From Desmodus rotundus (lineage: Eukaryota; Chordata; Mammalia; Chiroptera; Phyllostomidae), in contig NC_071389.1 in NCBI RefSeq assembly GCF_022682495.2, forward strand, positions 10,035,199-10,099,198: a stretch of DNA of 64,000 nucleotides, read 5' to 3'. Positions 10,981-22,352 of the stretch are shown here, piece after piece; positions within the stretch are counted from its first letter, which is position 1; every line of letters starts with the position of its first letter. Under the pieces are notes generated by a model. It had not been told where the DNA came from. It saw nothing but the letters and a program-made list of their open reading frames with translations, and searched no databases. Made by a program: the position numbers and the translations under genes.

Positions 10981-10984
10981 ATGG

Positions 10985-11235
10985 TGGAATGGACAAGGGC
11001 TGGGATTGAAGCCAGACTGTCTGGATAAGCATGTTTGCTGTGTAGTTTTCTGGCTCTGTTACCTTGAAGGAAGTTACTTAACCTCCTTTGCCTCAGTTTT
11101 CCCATCTGTAAAGTGGGTATAATAAGGGTGCATACCCCACAGTGATTTGATGATTACCACATGGCTTTGATGAGTTTACATAAAACACTCAGCAAGTGCC
11201 AGATACACAAGCGTTAGCTGTTATTATTTCTGTAT
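10985..11235 (+). mobile_element. MIR SINE
   Basis: Near full-length MIR order: 'GTTACCTTGAAGGAAGTTAC' at 11059, 'TGCCTCAGTTTTCCCATCTG' at 11089, then AAAGTGGGTATAATAAGGGT and 'AAGTGCCAGATACAC' toward the end. Confidence 0.8.
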
Positions 11236-11529
11236 ACATCAGCCTCTATTGAACAAGTTCTCTAAAAAAACAACAACCTGGCTCTTCTGTTTATTTTTAC
11301 TTGCTCACATGCAGAAGGTACCTGATTCAAAATGAATAAAACATCATAGAGTGCTGGCTTACTGTCCAGGAGCAAGCATAGCAGGGTAATTCCTTTCTTT
11401 GTCTGAGTGGTGGAGCAGAAGCGTGTTGTGTACACAGAGCTGTCGAGGGGATGGAGAGTGGCTGGCTTCAGGGAGAGGTGGTCAGCCAGAGGGGTCTTCC
11501 GTAGGGAGCGATGCCTGAGATGACTCTTG

Positions 11530-11910
11530 CCAGAGTACCAGGACTTAGCACATGCTGTTCCTTTTGTTTGAAGTGTTTATTCCTGCCACTGGCCCCATAA
11601 ATAGGGCATTTAGAATGGCTGGAGAATAAGGGTAGTAGGGCGTAGGGACAGATGAAGATGGAGGTAGGTAGGGCCAAGTCTTGAAGGACGTTGAGTGTCA
11701 TGCTAAGGAGTGAAGACTTCATCCTGAGGGTGATGGGAGGCCTCTGGGAACTGTAAGGAGAGTCATCATTACATCACTTGAAGAACTGGAGCTCTGGTAC
11801 AGATTGGAGAATGGCCCAGAGAGGGACCAGGCCAGAGCCATAACATAAATCATGAAAACATGCATATCATTAGACTGCAGGTTAAATATTTCTGCATTGT
11901 CCATGACCTT
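11530..11910 (-). mobile_element. Ancient interspersed repeat, minus strand, family unresolved
   Basis: The minus strand shows the same 'preserved report-like' order seen at 33265-33560: a gain/suppression block with 'AAGTCTTGAAGGACG' and 'CATCCTGAGGGTGATGGGAG' on the plus strand, antisense of the common 'atgggaagccattgg' family. Assignment is tentative. Confidence 0.35.
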
Positions 11911-12299
11911 GCTCCTCTCTGATGCCTTAGACTGGAAATTTGGTCCTGGTGATACTTGGGGTTGTGGTAGGTTTGAGGGACAAACAGATCATCCTTCCTG
12001 TCATCTAGCAGAGGTCTGGTAGTTGTCAGTTTAAGAGAACATTGGCCTGGGTGGTGGCAGGAGAGGCAGCTGGGAATGTGGGACTTGGGGAGCATAGTCA
12101 TCAAGGTGAGAGAGTGAAATAACAGCACGGTGAGGGCAAGTTGTGTCCTGACCCAGGTGTGAGTCTGTGCCTGGCTCCATGAGCTCTCCCTTTCAGCACT
12201 TAAAATCCTGGACAGCTCCCAGGCTTCTCACTTCCTGCTCTGCTCATGATCTTGTGTTCCAAGAGGCCAATCCCTGCTGAGAAAGGAGGAACTGTGGCT

Positions 12300-12578
12300 G
12301 GCAAGAGCGAGCTCTGGTGTCAGAATCAGACATACTGGGCTTGAACCCTGTCCCCAACTTTGTACGCTGTGTAGCATGGGACAAAAAACTGCCCTTTTCT
12401 GGTTCTACTGCCTCAGCTGCAAAGAATTGATAATAGCACCTACCTCCCAGGGCGGGTGGATATTATTGGGCACCTACCCTGTGCTGAGTCCTTTTCTAGG
12501 CTTTGTGAAAATGAAGAATGTTTATAAAGTTACTCATCATGGTGTCCGGCACATAGTAGGTGCTCGATAAGGGTTATT
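12300..12578 (+). mobile_element. MIR SINE
   Basis: TGGGCTTGAACCCTGTCCCC at 12338, 'CTGCCTCAGCTGCAAAG' at 12409, GATAATAGCACCTACCTCCC at 12430 and CGGCACATAGTAGGTGCTCG at 12547 are in MIR order. Confidence 0.8.
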
Positions 12579-13199
12579 TTCACCCTAAACCACTGTTCTG
12601 CAACAGAAAGCCAGGATTACAAACTCTGGGAGTAATCAACCACACAGAGAGTCACAAAGTCCAGCTCCAAAGCTCCCGCATGCTGCGTGCAAAGACTCCT
12701 TTTTACCCTGTTCTTTTGATTAACTTTTCCACTAAGGTCCTAGGCTCTTGATATACAACCACTCTCAGGGATCTTCGGTGTTTCAAACAGGGCCTAAAAT
12801 CAGAGTGTGAGAGGTGGTTCCAACCCTTTTCTTTAATTAAGATAGAGTTCACTGGACTTGCCCAAATTCAGGCCACTTCTCCTGATGTTCCAGAAAGAGA
12901 CCGATCTGAACCCAGGAAGGATGACGTTGTGGGGTGAAGACACAGATTCATTCAACAAGCATTCCCGACCCCTGCTGTGGGTGCAGTGTTCAGAGGAAAG
13001 ACCTGGTCCACACTGCCCAGGTTTGGTGAGGCATGGGCACGACCCCAGGGAGGTGGGGAGCCGCCCGAGCCATCCCCTCTGCAGCTCTGCGTTGTGGGGG
13101 TCACCATCTTCTTCCAGCTCTCCAGACCGGCAATCCAGGCTCCTGGAGGGTTCCCAGGGGACCTGGGTATGGTTCCTGCTGGAGACATTCATCTGGGGG

Positions 13200-13480
13200 A
13201 GGGGAGGTTGGCTATAAACCATGTTTAATTTCTCCAGGGCCTCCATTATAAATTCTATAACTCTACCAGTCAAAACATGACTAATTCCTGAGACTGCAGC
13301 CCCCACCTGGGAGTACAAAGCCCTGTGCATTTTTGCTGCCTTTTATCACTACTAATAAAGGCTTGGCAGTTGGAATTTAGCTGCTGTGGGTGGTTTTTTT
13401 TAGGCATGTGGATTCCCCCTCCACGCCCCCACAGGGTCACTATAGAATAAATGCTTGCTTGCTGGGCTGTTTTTCTACCA
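13200..13480. promoter_or_regulatory. Candidate conserved non-coding element
   Basis: Repeat-free, AT-rich block in GC-rich surroundings, with ACCATGTTTAATTTC, CTCCATTATAAATTC, ACATGACTAATTCCTG and CACTACTAATAAAGG. The texture resembles conserved enhancers. Sequence alone does not prove conservation. Confidence 0.3.
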
Positions 13481-13769
13481 TATTTGTAATATTCCTGGCC
13501 CAAAAAGCTATGTGTTTGGGGGAAGTCTGCAGAGAAGGGGCCACACTATTCAGGGTTAATTGGGCCTTTGATGATTCTGACAAGGGCCTGACTGCTGCGT
13601 GATTTACGAAGAAAAGAATAGGTTTGTTGAAAGTAAATAGAGTGAAATTGCAGGTGTGATGTTGAACCTGCTGAGGGGAATGTGATTCAGGGTGCATTCC
13701 TCACCCAGCCAGTTCACCCACTGTTGGGAGAGTGGGCTGTGCAGGCAAGGAGTCTAAATCTGCGTGTGA

Positions 13770-13930
13770 ATTGCTGCTTCAGCCCCACCAGCTGGGTGGC
13801 CCTAGGCAGTTTACTTAGCCTTCCTGAGCCTCAGTTTCCTGATCTGCACAGTGGTGCTGGGAAGGCATCCATGCTCCAGGGTTTTAGGACAGTGTGCCCT
13901 CAGCAAAGTGCCTGGCCTATCAGGAGGCCA
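13770..13930 (+). mobile_element. MIR SINE fragment
   Basis: 'CCTGAGCCTCAGTTTCCTGA' at about 13823, preceded by a 'CTGGGTGGCCCTAGGCAGTT' arm. Confidence 0.65.
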
Positions 13931-14279
13931 CCACTGGTTGGAGGAAAAAGCCCCCGTGGCCTCATCATTTTATCTGACATCTCAGTCATGACATATTCCT
14001 TGAAATGTTCCCTGAGGGCCTTGCTAAGGTATTAGTTTGTTGTCTTTGCAATAAGCAACCAATTTGTCTTTCATGTCTCTAAAAATAGTGCCTGTTTCTG
14101 ACTGCCTGGCCCTCTACCTGGAGTTAAGGTGGTCTCACTCCAGGTGAGAAATGATGACCCTATGGCGCCTTTGCTGCAGAGTCAGTGGGGGACATGGCTG
14201 GAGGGGGTGGGTGTGGAGGGCTGGCCCCACCTCAGAAGAGAAGGGTGGGCCAGTGGGGTCAGGGGCCAGGGTGGGTGTG

Positions 14280-14403
14280 ATGATGAGGTTCCATGAAGGC
14301 AACACTTTGTGGTTTGTTCACTGTTGTATTTCCAGTGCCTGGAACAGTGCCAACACATAGTAGCTGCTCAATCAATGTCTGTTGAATGAATGAATGAATG
14401 AAT
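14280..14403 (+). mobile_element. L2 LINE 3' end with (TGAA)n tail
   Basis: 'TTCCAGTGCCTGGAACAGTG' at about 14331, 'ACACATAGTAGCTGCTCAAT', then GTTGAATGAATGAATGAATG, the L2 3' terminus and its tandem tail. Confidence 0.8.
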
Positions 14404-15270
14404 CTCCCTTCCCAGAGAGTACTGTAATTTACACAGGGAATGTCCAGCTAGCTCTTCCTTCTCTCCTGAGGACTAAGCAAAACTGTATGGCTCCAGCATC
14501 CAGCAGGATGCATTTAGATTAGCTGCTTGCAGAATTTTCTGGCATTGAGTTCGATATTGGCACGGTGTTGTGAGTGCATTGATTGAACTGGCTTTCTGGG
14601 AGATTTGAAAGCTTCGCACCTGCAGGGTTATGTATTAGGTAGCTAGCTGCCTGGTAGAACTTTCTGCCATGGGCAGATGGCTCTGATTAAAGGGATAATG
14701 AAGAAGCCCAGAGAGGGGATAGAACACACTCAAGGTTGCCCACTTATCGGGGCAGAACAAGGTCCACATCCAGTCGCCTACTTGACAAGTCGCCTACTTT
14801 TGCTTCCATTTACTGAGCACCTACTACATCTCAGGCCGTGCAGACTCACAGGTGGATGGCTCCTGTCTGTGAGGGCTCAGTGTCTAGACCTCTGATCTTA
14901 CCACCCAGGCATCCCATTGCAAATCCCATTATTTAAGGCCATCACCCTTCCTCCCAAATGCTGGAATGTTCCAAACACACCCTCCATCTAAATCCCACCG
15001 CCTTCCCCCACCTCAGATGTCTTCTGTGGGCCCATTTCTCTCCCTTCCTCTTCAGCTTGGCTCAAAACCCTATCACCGGCCCCACTCAGACTCGTTAGGT
15101 GCGAAACCCAGGCCCCAAGTCTGGGTTCACTGTGAGCCTCAGTACCCCCACTTCTTGGTGAGGGTGAGAAAACACATCTCGCTGTTACTGGGAAGACGTA
15201 GTGAGCAGTGCCCATCACCGCGTCTGGCCGACTGTAAACGGTCAGTGCAAAGCTTGCAGAGAGGTAGGTG
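14404..15270. other. Non-coding stretch without recognised gene
   Basis: No supported exon. A short 'TTTACTGAGCACCTACTACA' motif near 14808 suggests an old MIR/L2-class remnant. Confidence 0.5.
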
Positions 15271-15274
15271 AAGG

Positions 15275-15440
15275 GGTGTTTTCTGGAGTCAGAAAGCCTG
15301 GGTTCAAATCCTGACTGGTGCTCTCCAGCGCCATGACCTTGACTAGGTCACCCGATCTTTCTCTGCCTCATCTGCACTCTGGAGCTATGGCTACCTGGTG
15401 GGGTCGTGGGAAGCATTCAGCGAGAGCCCGTGGAAAGCCC
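15275..15440 (+). mobile_element. MIR SINE fragment
   Basis: 'GGAGTCAGAAAGCCTGGGTT' followed by CAAATCCTGACTGG (15285-15318), then 'CATGACCTTGACTAGGTCAC' (15332): MIR 5' and core. Confidence 0.75.
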
Positions 15441-15889
15441 ACAGCACAGGTGCCTACTTGGAGCGAGCCTGTTGCCTCGTGCTTTTTATTGCTAGAAACA
15501 AAGGTTGGAATGTTGTAGAAGGAACTAGGAGAGGCAAGTCCCTTCCAGCTCCCTAGTTTACAGGTGGGGAAACTGAGGCCCAGAGAAGTGGAGTGGAGAC
15601 GTGTGTTGCCGACTCCCAGGCCTGCCCTCTCTCCTCAGTTCACTGTCCCTGTGTCTTTTCTGCCCTCCGGTGCGAGGGCCAAGGTGGGGGCTCTGTGACA
15701 GTATCCTGTCTGCCTCGTGGGACACGTCTGAGGTGTGTCTCTTGCTGACACGCTATTATGATCTTGGGAGATTCAGACTCTGGTTCCGTGAAGCGCAATT
15801 CTTTCCCCCCAATAAGAAAACATGTCTTGGATACGCCTTATGCTGCAGCCCCCCCTAATCTGCAAACCCTGTAATGCTCCAAAAGAGAG

Positions 15890-16060
15890 AAGAGCGGGAA
15901 AAAAATGCCTACGCAGCCTGGCCGACTCCTGGGCTAAGATTTAGTGACGGGAGCTGTAGCAGCGAGGTCTCGCATTACTGAGCCTTCATTACTTTTACAA
16001 AATATGTTCAGGTGGGTTCACCCGCAGCTATAAAGCGCCATCGTAAATAATTAAACTCCA
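15890..16060. promoter_or_regulatory. Candidate conserved non-coding element
   Basis: Repeat-free block with CpG-containing and AT-rich words side by side: GATTTAGTGACGGGAG, CGAGGTCTCGCATTACTGAG, CTATAAAGCGCCATCGTAAA and TAATTAAACTCC. This texture is unlike the MIR-rich flanks. A regulatory role is inferred only. Confidence 0.3.
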
Positions 16061-16099
16061 CTTGTCAAGGGGACCGAGAGGGTGTTGGTGAGAGCACAA

Positions 16100-16270
16100 T
16101 ACCATGCAAGGAGCACCGGGCTGAGAGATGGGGGTTCTGCGACTCTTTGGGGCTGTCTGATCCCTGTGACCTTGGGCCAGCAGCTTCCCCTCTCCAGGGC
16201 TCAGCTTCCCATGTGCAGAGGAGGAGGTTGGAGCAGGTGGCCTCCGAAGTCCCCGTGAGCTCTGACAGTC
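16100..16270 (+). mobile_element. MIR SINE fragment
   Basis: 'CCCTGTGACCTTGGGCCAGC' at about 16162 with a diverged 5' arm (GGAGCACCGGGCTGAGAG). Confidence 0.6.
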
Positions 16271-16339
16271 CACAATGCTCAGCTCCCGTGAGCGTGCGTG
16301 TTGGGGAGGACGGATCCAGGGCTCCCAATGTCCCTTCCT

Positions 16340-16720
16340 TCCATGAATCCTTCCATTTACCTAAGTTCCAAGTGCTCTGTCAGATCCTTGGGACACAGAA
16401 GGGCACAGAACAGGTAGCCTCAGCTCTAGAAGCTCACAGTTCAGTAGAGAAAACTATCCAGGAAACTGATCGTGACACTAAGGGAGCCCAGAGCCTTGTG
16501 GAAGCTGAGGGCCTAGGAAGGCTTCCCGGAGGAGGTGCTATTGGGCTTAGTTTGTGAGAAAGGGTAGGAATTAGGCAAATCAGGGCATTAAGGCAGAAGA
16601 AATGGCCTGTGCAAAGGTGCAGAGAAGAGCCCAGGAGTCAGAAGGCTGTCTGGCAGGTCCACCAAGAGCAAAGGTGACCTAGCAGGTTGGTGAGGAATGG
16701 GAGTGAGTCTGGGTCCTTGA
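16340..16720 (+). mobile_element. Ancient interspersed repeat, family unresolved
   Basis: Shows 'CCAAGTGCTCTGTCAGATCC', 'AGAAGCTCACAGTTCAGTAG', 'GGAAGGCTTCCCGGAGGAGG' and GCCTGTGCAAAGGTGCAGAG in the order of the same repeat seen at 33035-33560. Confidence 0.5.
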
Positions 16721-16864
16721 GGTAGTAGAACTTCCATTCGGTGCCTCATCCTTTGTGACATACAACCTTGGCAAAGCTGGCTTGGAGTTGAGGAATGTTT
16801 GCCCCTCGCCCTGCCCCGCTTTGCCTCTTAGTTTTCCTTCCTCGAACTTGGAGAACTTGGTGGA

Positions 16865-17215
16865 GTGTCTCAGTCAGCTCAGACCCGGAGGCTTGGATAA
16901 TGCACATTTATTCTCTCATAGGTCTGGAGGCTGGAAGTCCGAGTTCAAGGTGTGAGCAGGTCCGCTTCCTCTAAGGCCTCTCTGCTTGGCTTGCTGGGGA
17001 CGCTTCTCCCTGTGTGCTCACGCTGTCTTCCCGATGTGCGCGCCCCCGGTGTCTCTCTGTGTGTCCTAATCTTCTCATAAGGACCCCAGCCAGGTTGGAT
17101 TGGCCCCCCACCAATGATCTCGTGTTAGTTACATCACCCCCATCTGCAGCTCCCTCAGCTGCCTCGTGGGGTTCTGCATTATCCTCCACCTTGGTCGTTC
17201 ACCTCTAGCTGCTTT
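16865..17215 (-). mobile_element. MaLR LTR (MLT/MST type), minus strand
   Basis: Antisense MaLR wording: 'TTTATTCTCTCATAGGTCTG' then GAGGCTGGAAGTCCGAGTTC (16907-16946), 'GCCTCTCTGCTTGGCTTGCT', and 'CTTCTCATAAGGACCCCAG' near 17071. A solo-LTR-like relic with no internal viral genes seen. Confidence 0.75.
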
Positions 17216-17589
17216 GTGATGAGGTCTCATGTCATGGTTGTGCCCCCACTGCCCAGGTGATGCGTATCTAGCTCTCCAAGTAGTCCTGATGAAACCCCCC
17301 TCCCTGGGCTTGATGGAAGGGCAGGCACCCCACCCTTCGTTCTTGGTAGCAGGGACTCTCAGAACTCCAATTCCTCCCAAACTCCCTTCCCTGTCTCTCG
17401 CCCCTCTCGGCCTTTCTAACCTCCTTTAAGCTGGAGGTGGGTGATAAGCTAAGGGCTACAATTCTCATCACCTCTTTTGCAAATCCTGCTTGGGAGGTCT
17501 CACACCTCATCTTGGAATACAGGTGATGTTGGCATCTCTTGTATTTGAGCCTCATCCAAAATTGAGACCCATATTGTTCCATCTTAGCA

Positions 17590-17985
17590 TCCAGTTACCT
17601 TCAAACATACTGGAAGCATTCTCACCTCAGGACCTTTGCACATGCTGCTCCCTCTTCTGCCTAAACAGCTGTCTCCAGATTCCTGCATGGCTGACGCCCC
17701 ATATAATGACCTCAGATATTTCACCTTGTCATGCACTTGCCACCGCCCAGCTAGTCATGCTATCACATCACCCTGCTCGTTTTCCTTCTACAGAGCACTT
17801 ATCAAGACCCTAGATGATGATTGTTTCCTTGCCTATTGTCTGTCTCCACTCCCACACCCCCTGCCTCTACTGACCTTAGCACATCAGCTCCTGGACACTT
17901 GCTCTGTTTTTCCCACTGTGACCCCAGGGTTGACTGTGGTGCCTGGCACAAAGCTGGTCCTCCGTAAGAATGCCCTGGGTGATCT
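17590..17985 (+). mobile_element. L2 LINE 3' region
   Basis: 'CACCTCAGGACCTTTGCACA' at 17623, CTGCTCCCTCTTCTGCCTAA, then the 'CAGAGCACTTATCAAGACC' block and the end 'GACTGTGGTGCCTGGCACAA'. This is the usual L2 3' order. Confidence 0.75.
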
Positions 17986-17999
17986 TCCCAATCCCGCTG

Positions 18000-20155
18000 A
18001 TCAAGCAGCACAAAGGGGCCCACAGTGGAGCCTGTAGGGTTTGGTCAGGACATCAGGACGTCTCAAAGGGGCCGAGGTAACAGGGGCTGCAGTGCTCTGT
18101 CCACCTGTTTGATGCAGGTGGCAAAGGTGTGGCCCTGGTTAGAAGGGCAGGATCCAGGCTGTTTGACTGCCCCTGGGGCCTCTCCTACATGGATGGACTG
18201 AGTGCTGGAGCTTAGATGCTCAGACCCAGCTGGAAACTTAAGGGCCAGAGCCAGGGGGTGGCTGTGTATGTTGAAACAGGAACGAGCAGGGAGGTGACTT
18301 GGTCAGGGGCCAGTGAGATGCTGACCTCCCCGCACCCAGGTAGGGACCACACAGGGGGGCTGGCCAGGGGTGGGGAGAAGTGGAGCTGCACCCAGGGGAG
18401 AACCAGCTGCCACAGGTTGGACTGCAGGTGAGGCCGATCAGACCAGGGATGGGATAGTGGGGAGGGAGCCAGTCCCCTCCCTTGGGGCTGGTGGGAATGG
18501 GGCAGAGGGAGCCAGTCTAGCCACAGGAGAAGGAAATGTAGACATGTTTCCTCAAGGGCCACGGCCCTGGTCTCCATGTCCCTTGGTTGGCTTCAACCCA
18601 TGGGGAGAATAGTGGCCTAGTGAGTGAGTGGCCTGGGACATACTCAGTACCCAACCTGAAGCTCAGACATTTCCCTTTGCCCTCATCTTAGCGAGACTAA
18701 AACTTCAAGGGAGGCCATTTACAGGGTGGGCTATGGAGCCGCTGTGCAGCCGGTCACTGAGCACCTACTATGTGCTGGGTGCTGCACTAGCCACCACCTT
18801 GCAGGAAGGTGAGGCAGGTGTGGGTAGAGGTGCCTGCAGACTCTCCCCAGGCGCACTGCAGCTCCACCTGAGCACAGGGACAGCCCGACAGGTTGGGGGG
18901 CGGGGCACTGGTGGGCCCGCCTCCGGGATGGCTCTAAATCGGGTTCCACACCGACTCTCAGAGGGCTCTGGGTGGCACCATGCTAACTGCCTGTTGCTCA
19001 CCTCTGTGGCCTGCCTCCCTTCCCCACTCCCTGGCTGGCACATGGTGTCCTGGGATCCCCTTTGTCATAGTTGACCTTCACCCAAATTCTTGTCTTTGAG
19101 GGGAACTAAGAAAGGTAGCTAGGAGGGAGAAGAAGGTGGAGAAGCACAAATTCTCAAGCAGCTTCCCTGTGTCGCCCAGCCGGGAAGGGATGATCCTGGC
19201 TCAGGGCCCAGCTCTGTTTGGGCTCCCGAGGCCCATGTAGGAACGTGGGCAGGGAAAGATGAGCTGGGTCTCTGGAGTCAAAGCCTTATTGGGGCCTTGT
19301 TTACAGGGCAGCAAAAGGTCCCTAGACTTGACTTTCAGAAGATTCTACAAGAGGCAGGATTTAGAAGAGCCTCAATGACCCCAAATCCAGGGCTGGGGAC
19401 CCCACAGGGGCTGAGGGGTTGACACAGTGGGCCCAGCATCTGCGGGATCCGAGTGGGAGGGCCGCCCAGCGAGAGCCCTGCAGGCGGGGATGTGGGATGG
19501 AACCCCAAGTGCTGGGCAGAGACCGCAAGCCCGGCCCAGCCAGCACAGATGGCGCAATTAGCGGACTGGGCAGCCTCTGTGGAAGATGATGCTGCTTGAG
19601 GAAAGGAAACAGTTCTGTGGGGGGCCTTTTCTCCATTTTAAAAGCAGTCAGCAGTGGATAATTCCTTCAGGCAAATTGTATATTTAAGTGCTTAGGGTGG
19701 GGATGCAGCCGTGGTGCTGGCTTATATGTGGAAATTAGGAAGATGCTGAGCCCTTGAATCTGAAGCACCTGCTGGGGGTGAAGAGGGGGTCTCAGCCCAA
19801 GCTCATGGATGATGGGGGCAGATGGCATTTCCTATACAACCTTCTGAGGCAAGATAGGATCCGCCTCTTGCTATTCTCTGAGATGGCAGGGCCTGACCCC
19901 AGTGACCAGGTCACAGAAATGCTTTGTGGCCAGAGGGGGGTGGGTAGACTTGCCCTGGGTTAGGGAAGGGCACAGGGTACCTGCTCTGGGACTTCTCGCA
20001 CCTCTGAGGTCTCAGTGCCCTGTCTTCTCTTCCCACCGTAAAGCTCTTTGCCAACATCTGCACCACCCCGTGCACCTCCAAAGTGAAGGGGGAGTAAAGC
20101 ATGAAGAGGCTCCAAGGGAGCACGTTGCTGGCTGAGTAGAGGCAGCTTCGCTCCA
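18000..20155. other. GC-rich non-coding stretch
   Basis: No supported gene. Long open frames on both strands (up to about 148 codons near 18628-19074) reflect GC content. A short 'ACTGAGCACCTACTATGTGC' at 18757-18776 marks an antisense MIR-class remnant. Confidence 0.5.
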
Positions 20156-20159
20156 GAGT

Positions 20160-20420
20160 GATGTGGAAGCACTTGAAATGAAGTGTCTCCCCCTGTGCAC
20201 GTGTTTAATTATCCTATTAGAGGACTCTAACTGGGCATTAGGATTTTCAATAATTATTAACAGAGTATTAAACAATGAATTATCATGAAAAATTAAATTA
20301 ATTACATTTCTTGGAGTTAATTAAATTATTCCTTCAATGGGGCAAATGGCTAAGCAGACATAAAAATTAAGAACGGGAAAAAAGTGTGCAGGAACAGAGT
20401 GTGATAACACAGCGTGCTTT
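20160..20420. promoter_or_regulatory. Candidate conserved non-coding element, TAAT-dense
   Basis: An abrupt AT-rich island in a GC-rich region. It holds a CACGTG E-box (20198-20203) followed within 130 bases by about ten TAAT/ATTA cores: TTTAATTATCCTATTAG, TCAATAATTATTAAC, AATTAAATTAATTAC, GTTAATTAAATTATT. No repeat family is recognised. Homeodomain-type binding is possible by inference. Confidence 0.4.
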
Positions 20421-20734
20421 TCTGTCTCTGGCCTGGGGAAGGGCCCAGCGAACAGGTGGGTGGATTTCACGGTTTTCTGAGAGGGGTTGAGCTGACCGGG
20501 GTGGACCCAGGCCGCCTTGCTCAGAGTCCTGCCTGAATCCTCACCCTTCAGGCCCAGGTAAGGGCCTGTCTCCCTCCTTCCATCTCCTTTCCTTTCTTTC
20601 CTTCCTCCTCCTTAAACATTTTCTTCTCTTCAATGTGGGTCAGGCATGTCCTGGGTGCTTGATGCACAGAGATAAGTCAGTTAAAATTCCATCCCTCTGG
20701 GGTTCATGGCCGAGGAGAGAGACCTAGCAGCTTT

Positions 20735-20930
20735 GGTCTCCCCTGCTTAACAAATACGTGACCTTGGGCAAGTGACTTACTTTCTCTGAGCCTCAGTGTC
20801 CTCATCTGTAAAACGGTACCTACCTCATGGAGCAGTTGGGGGATCAATTGAGTTATTACATATAAAGCCTGTAGTATAGTGCCTAGACTACAGTAAGTGC
20901 TCAGTAAATGCTAGTTAACACCATTATCCC
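20735..20930 (+). mobile_element. MIR SINE
   Basis: 'GTGACCTTGGGCAAGTGACT' at 20758, 'GAGCCTCAGTGTCCTCATCT' at 20788, 'ACCTACCTCATGGAGC' and 'CAGTAAGTGCTCAGTAAATG' at 20891: well-preserved MIR. Confidence 0.85.
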
Positions 20931-21214
20931 TGCTGACCATTTATTGCTATGACAGTGTAAGCAAAGGAAAGATACCTAACCTGGCCTAGGAAGGCCAGAG
21001 AAGGTTTCCTGGAAATTAAATCATAATCTGAGTCTTTAAACAAGAGTAGACCTTGGCTACGTTGAGATGTGAGGGAAGAGCATTCTAGGCAGGAGAACAG
21101 CATGTGCGAATGCACAGAGGCATGCTTGGGTTGCTGGGAACTGTAGAGGTTCTGTGTTTTCTGTGTTCCAGGAGTATTGGCTGAATGTGTGGATGGGGAA
21201 AGATGTGGCTTGGA

Positions 21215-21440
21215 GGGGTGTGGGAGCCAGACTCTAAAAATGGTACAATACCCTTGTATAGGCGCCCTTCACACTGTGTCAGAGTTGGCCTGCGTGACCA
21301 ATGGAAAATGGCAGAAGGGAGACTATGTTACTCTGAGGCTGGGTCCTAAAAGGCACTATGGCTCCAGGATTGGGTGCTTTGGGGGAAGCAAGCTGCCGTG
21401 CCCAGCAGCCCCATGGAGGCCCATGTGGCTCGGGACGGGG
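21215..21440 (+). mobile_element. MaLR-like LTR fragment, plus strand
   Basis: 'GCCTGCGTGACCAATGGAAA' then ATGGCAGAAGG (21289-21320), 'GGTCCTAAAAGGCACTATGG' and GGGGGAAGCAAGCTGCCGTG follow the order of a common MaLR-like LTR that is antisense elsewhere in the window. Confidence 0.55.
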
Positions 21441-21585
21441 GTATCCTGACAATGGCCACTGCTCCTGGTGAGTGGAGGCCAGAGATGCTGCTAAACATCC
21501 TGCGGTGCACAGAACGGCCCGCGACAGAGAATGGTCCAGCCCCGAATGTAACAGCCCCGAGGCTGAGAACCCTGGTGAGCCCGAG
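21441..21585 (+). mobile_element. MER20-like hAT element fragment
   Basis: 'GGCCAGAGATGCTGCTAAAC' then ATCCTGCGGTGCACAGAACG (21477-21516) and the end 'CCGAGGCTGAGAACCCTG' (21556-21573) match the 3' half of a 219-base hAT-Charlie family. A related minus-strand copy lies near 31320-31565. Confidence 0.65.
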
Positions 21586-22237
21586 GTTCTGAACGGGTGT
21601 GCGCTTGACAAGCCCCGCTCCCGGGACAGGCCCTGGGGAGTCACGCTGCTCTGATCCGTGGTGACACCTTGAACTTGGGAAAAGACAGACAGGATCCCTC
21701 TTTGGCTGGTGTTTCCAGAGCCTCCATGAGGGGCAAGAGGGAGACTGAGTGGGTGAGGGTCTTGGGCCACTCTTTACCCAGCAACTCTTTTTATTATCTT
21801 CAAATCCGGGGGCTCTGTATATAATGAATATAAATTTTCAAGCCACGTATGTACTCTAGTGTGTCCAAAACTGTAACTTTACTTTTCTCTCACTGAACTG
21901 AATTTCTGTCCCCAGCTCCCTTTCTGCCAGAGGGCAGAAAGTGTCGTCTTAGACAATTCCAGGTAAACGCAGCCATTTTGGGTTTCGGCTCAGTCGATTC
22001 AGGACTGTCGGCCCTTCCTGAGCCTCAGGGCACCTCCGGAGTTCGATCCATCGTGGTGGCTCTCATCAGCCTCTGTTGACGTGGGGCTCCGAGGAGGTAG
22101 ACAGCGTCCAGCCCGGTGCTTAGCAGAGTTGCTCCTCCCAGAAGGTGTCCCTGGGTGCCCACATCGCTCTCTGATCTCCAGGAATTGGGTTTATGCTTTA
22201 CCTCTGGCTCTCCAGGGAGGGGATGTGGAGGAAGGAG

Positions 22238-22352
22238 CTTTCCTTTCCCCGCTTCCTCCTCCTCCTCTCCTTTCTCCTCTGTCTCCCTCTTCCATCTTCC
22301 TCCTCCTCTTCCTGCTCCCCTTTTCTTTCCCCCTTTTTCTCCTCCTCAGTGG
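22238..22352. repeat. Polypyrimidine tract, (TCC/CTT)-rich
   Basis: About 115 bases almost without purines on the plus strand (CTTCCTCCTCCTCCTCTCCT and similar). Minus strand is the matching purine run. Confidence 0.85.

Noticed and set aside
12833..13330. 165-codon minus-strand frame
   Set aside because: Several overlapping plus-strand frames of similar length; right part falls in AT-rich non-coding sequence.
16865..17215. Endogenous retrovirus with genes
   Set aside because: Only LTR-type sequence is seen here and at the other MaLR-like sites; no gag, pol or env frame can be followed.
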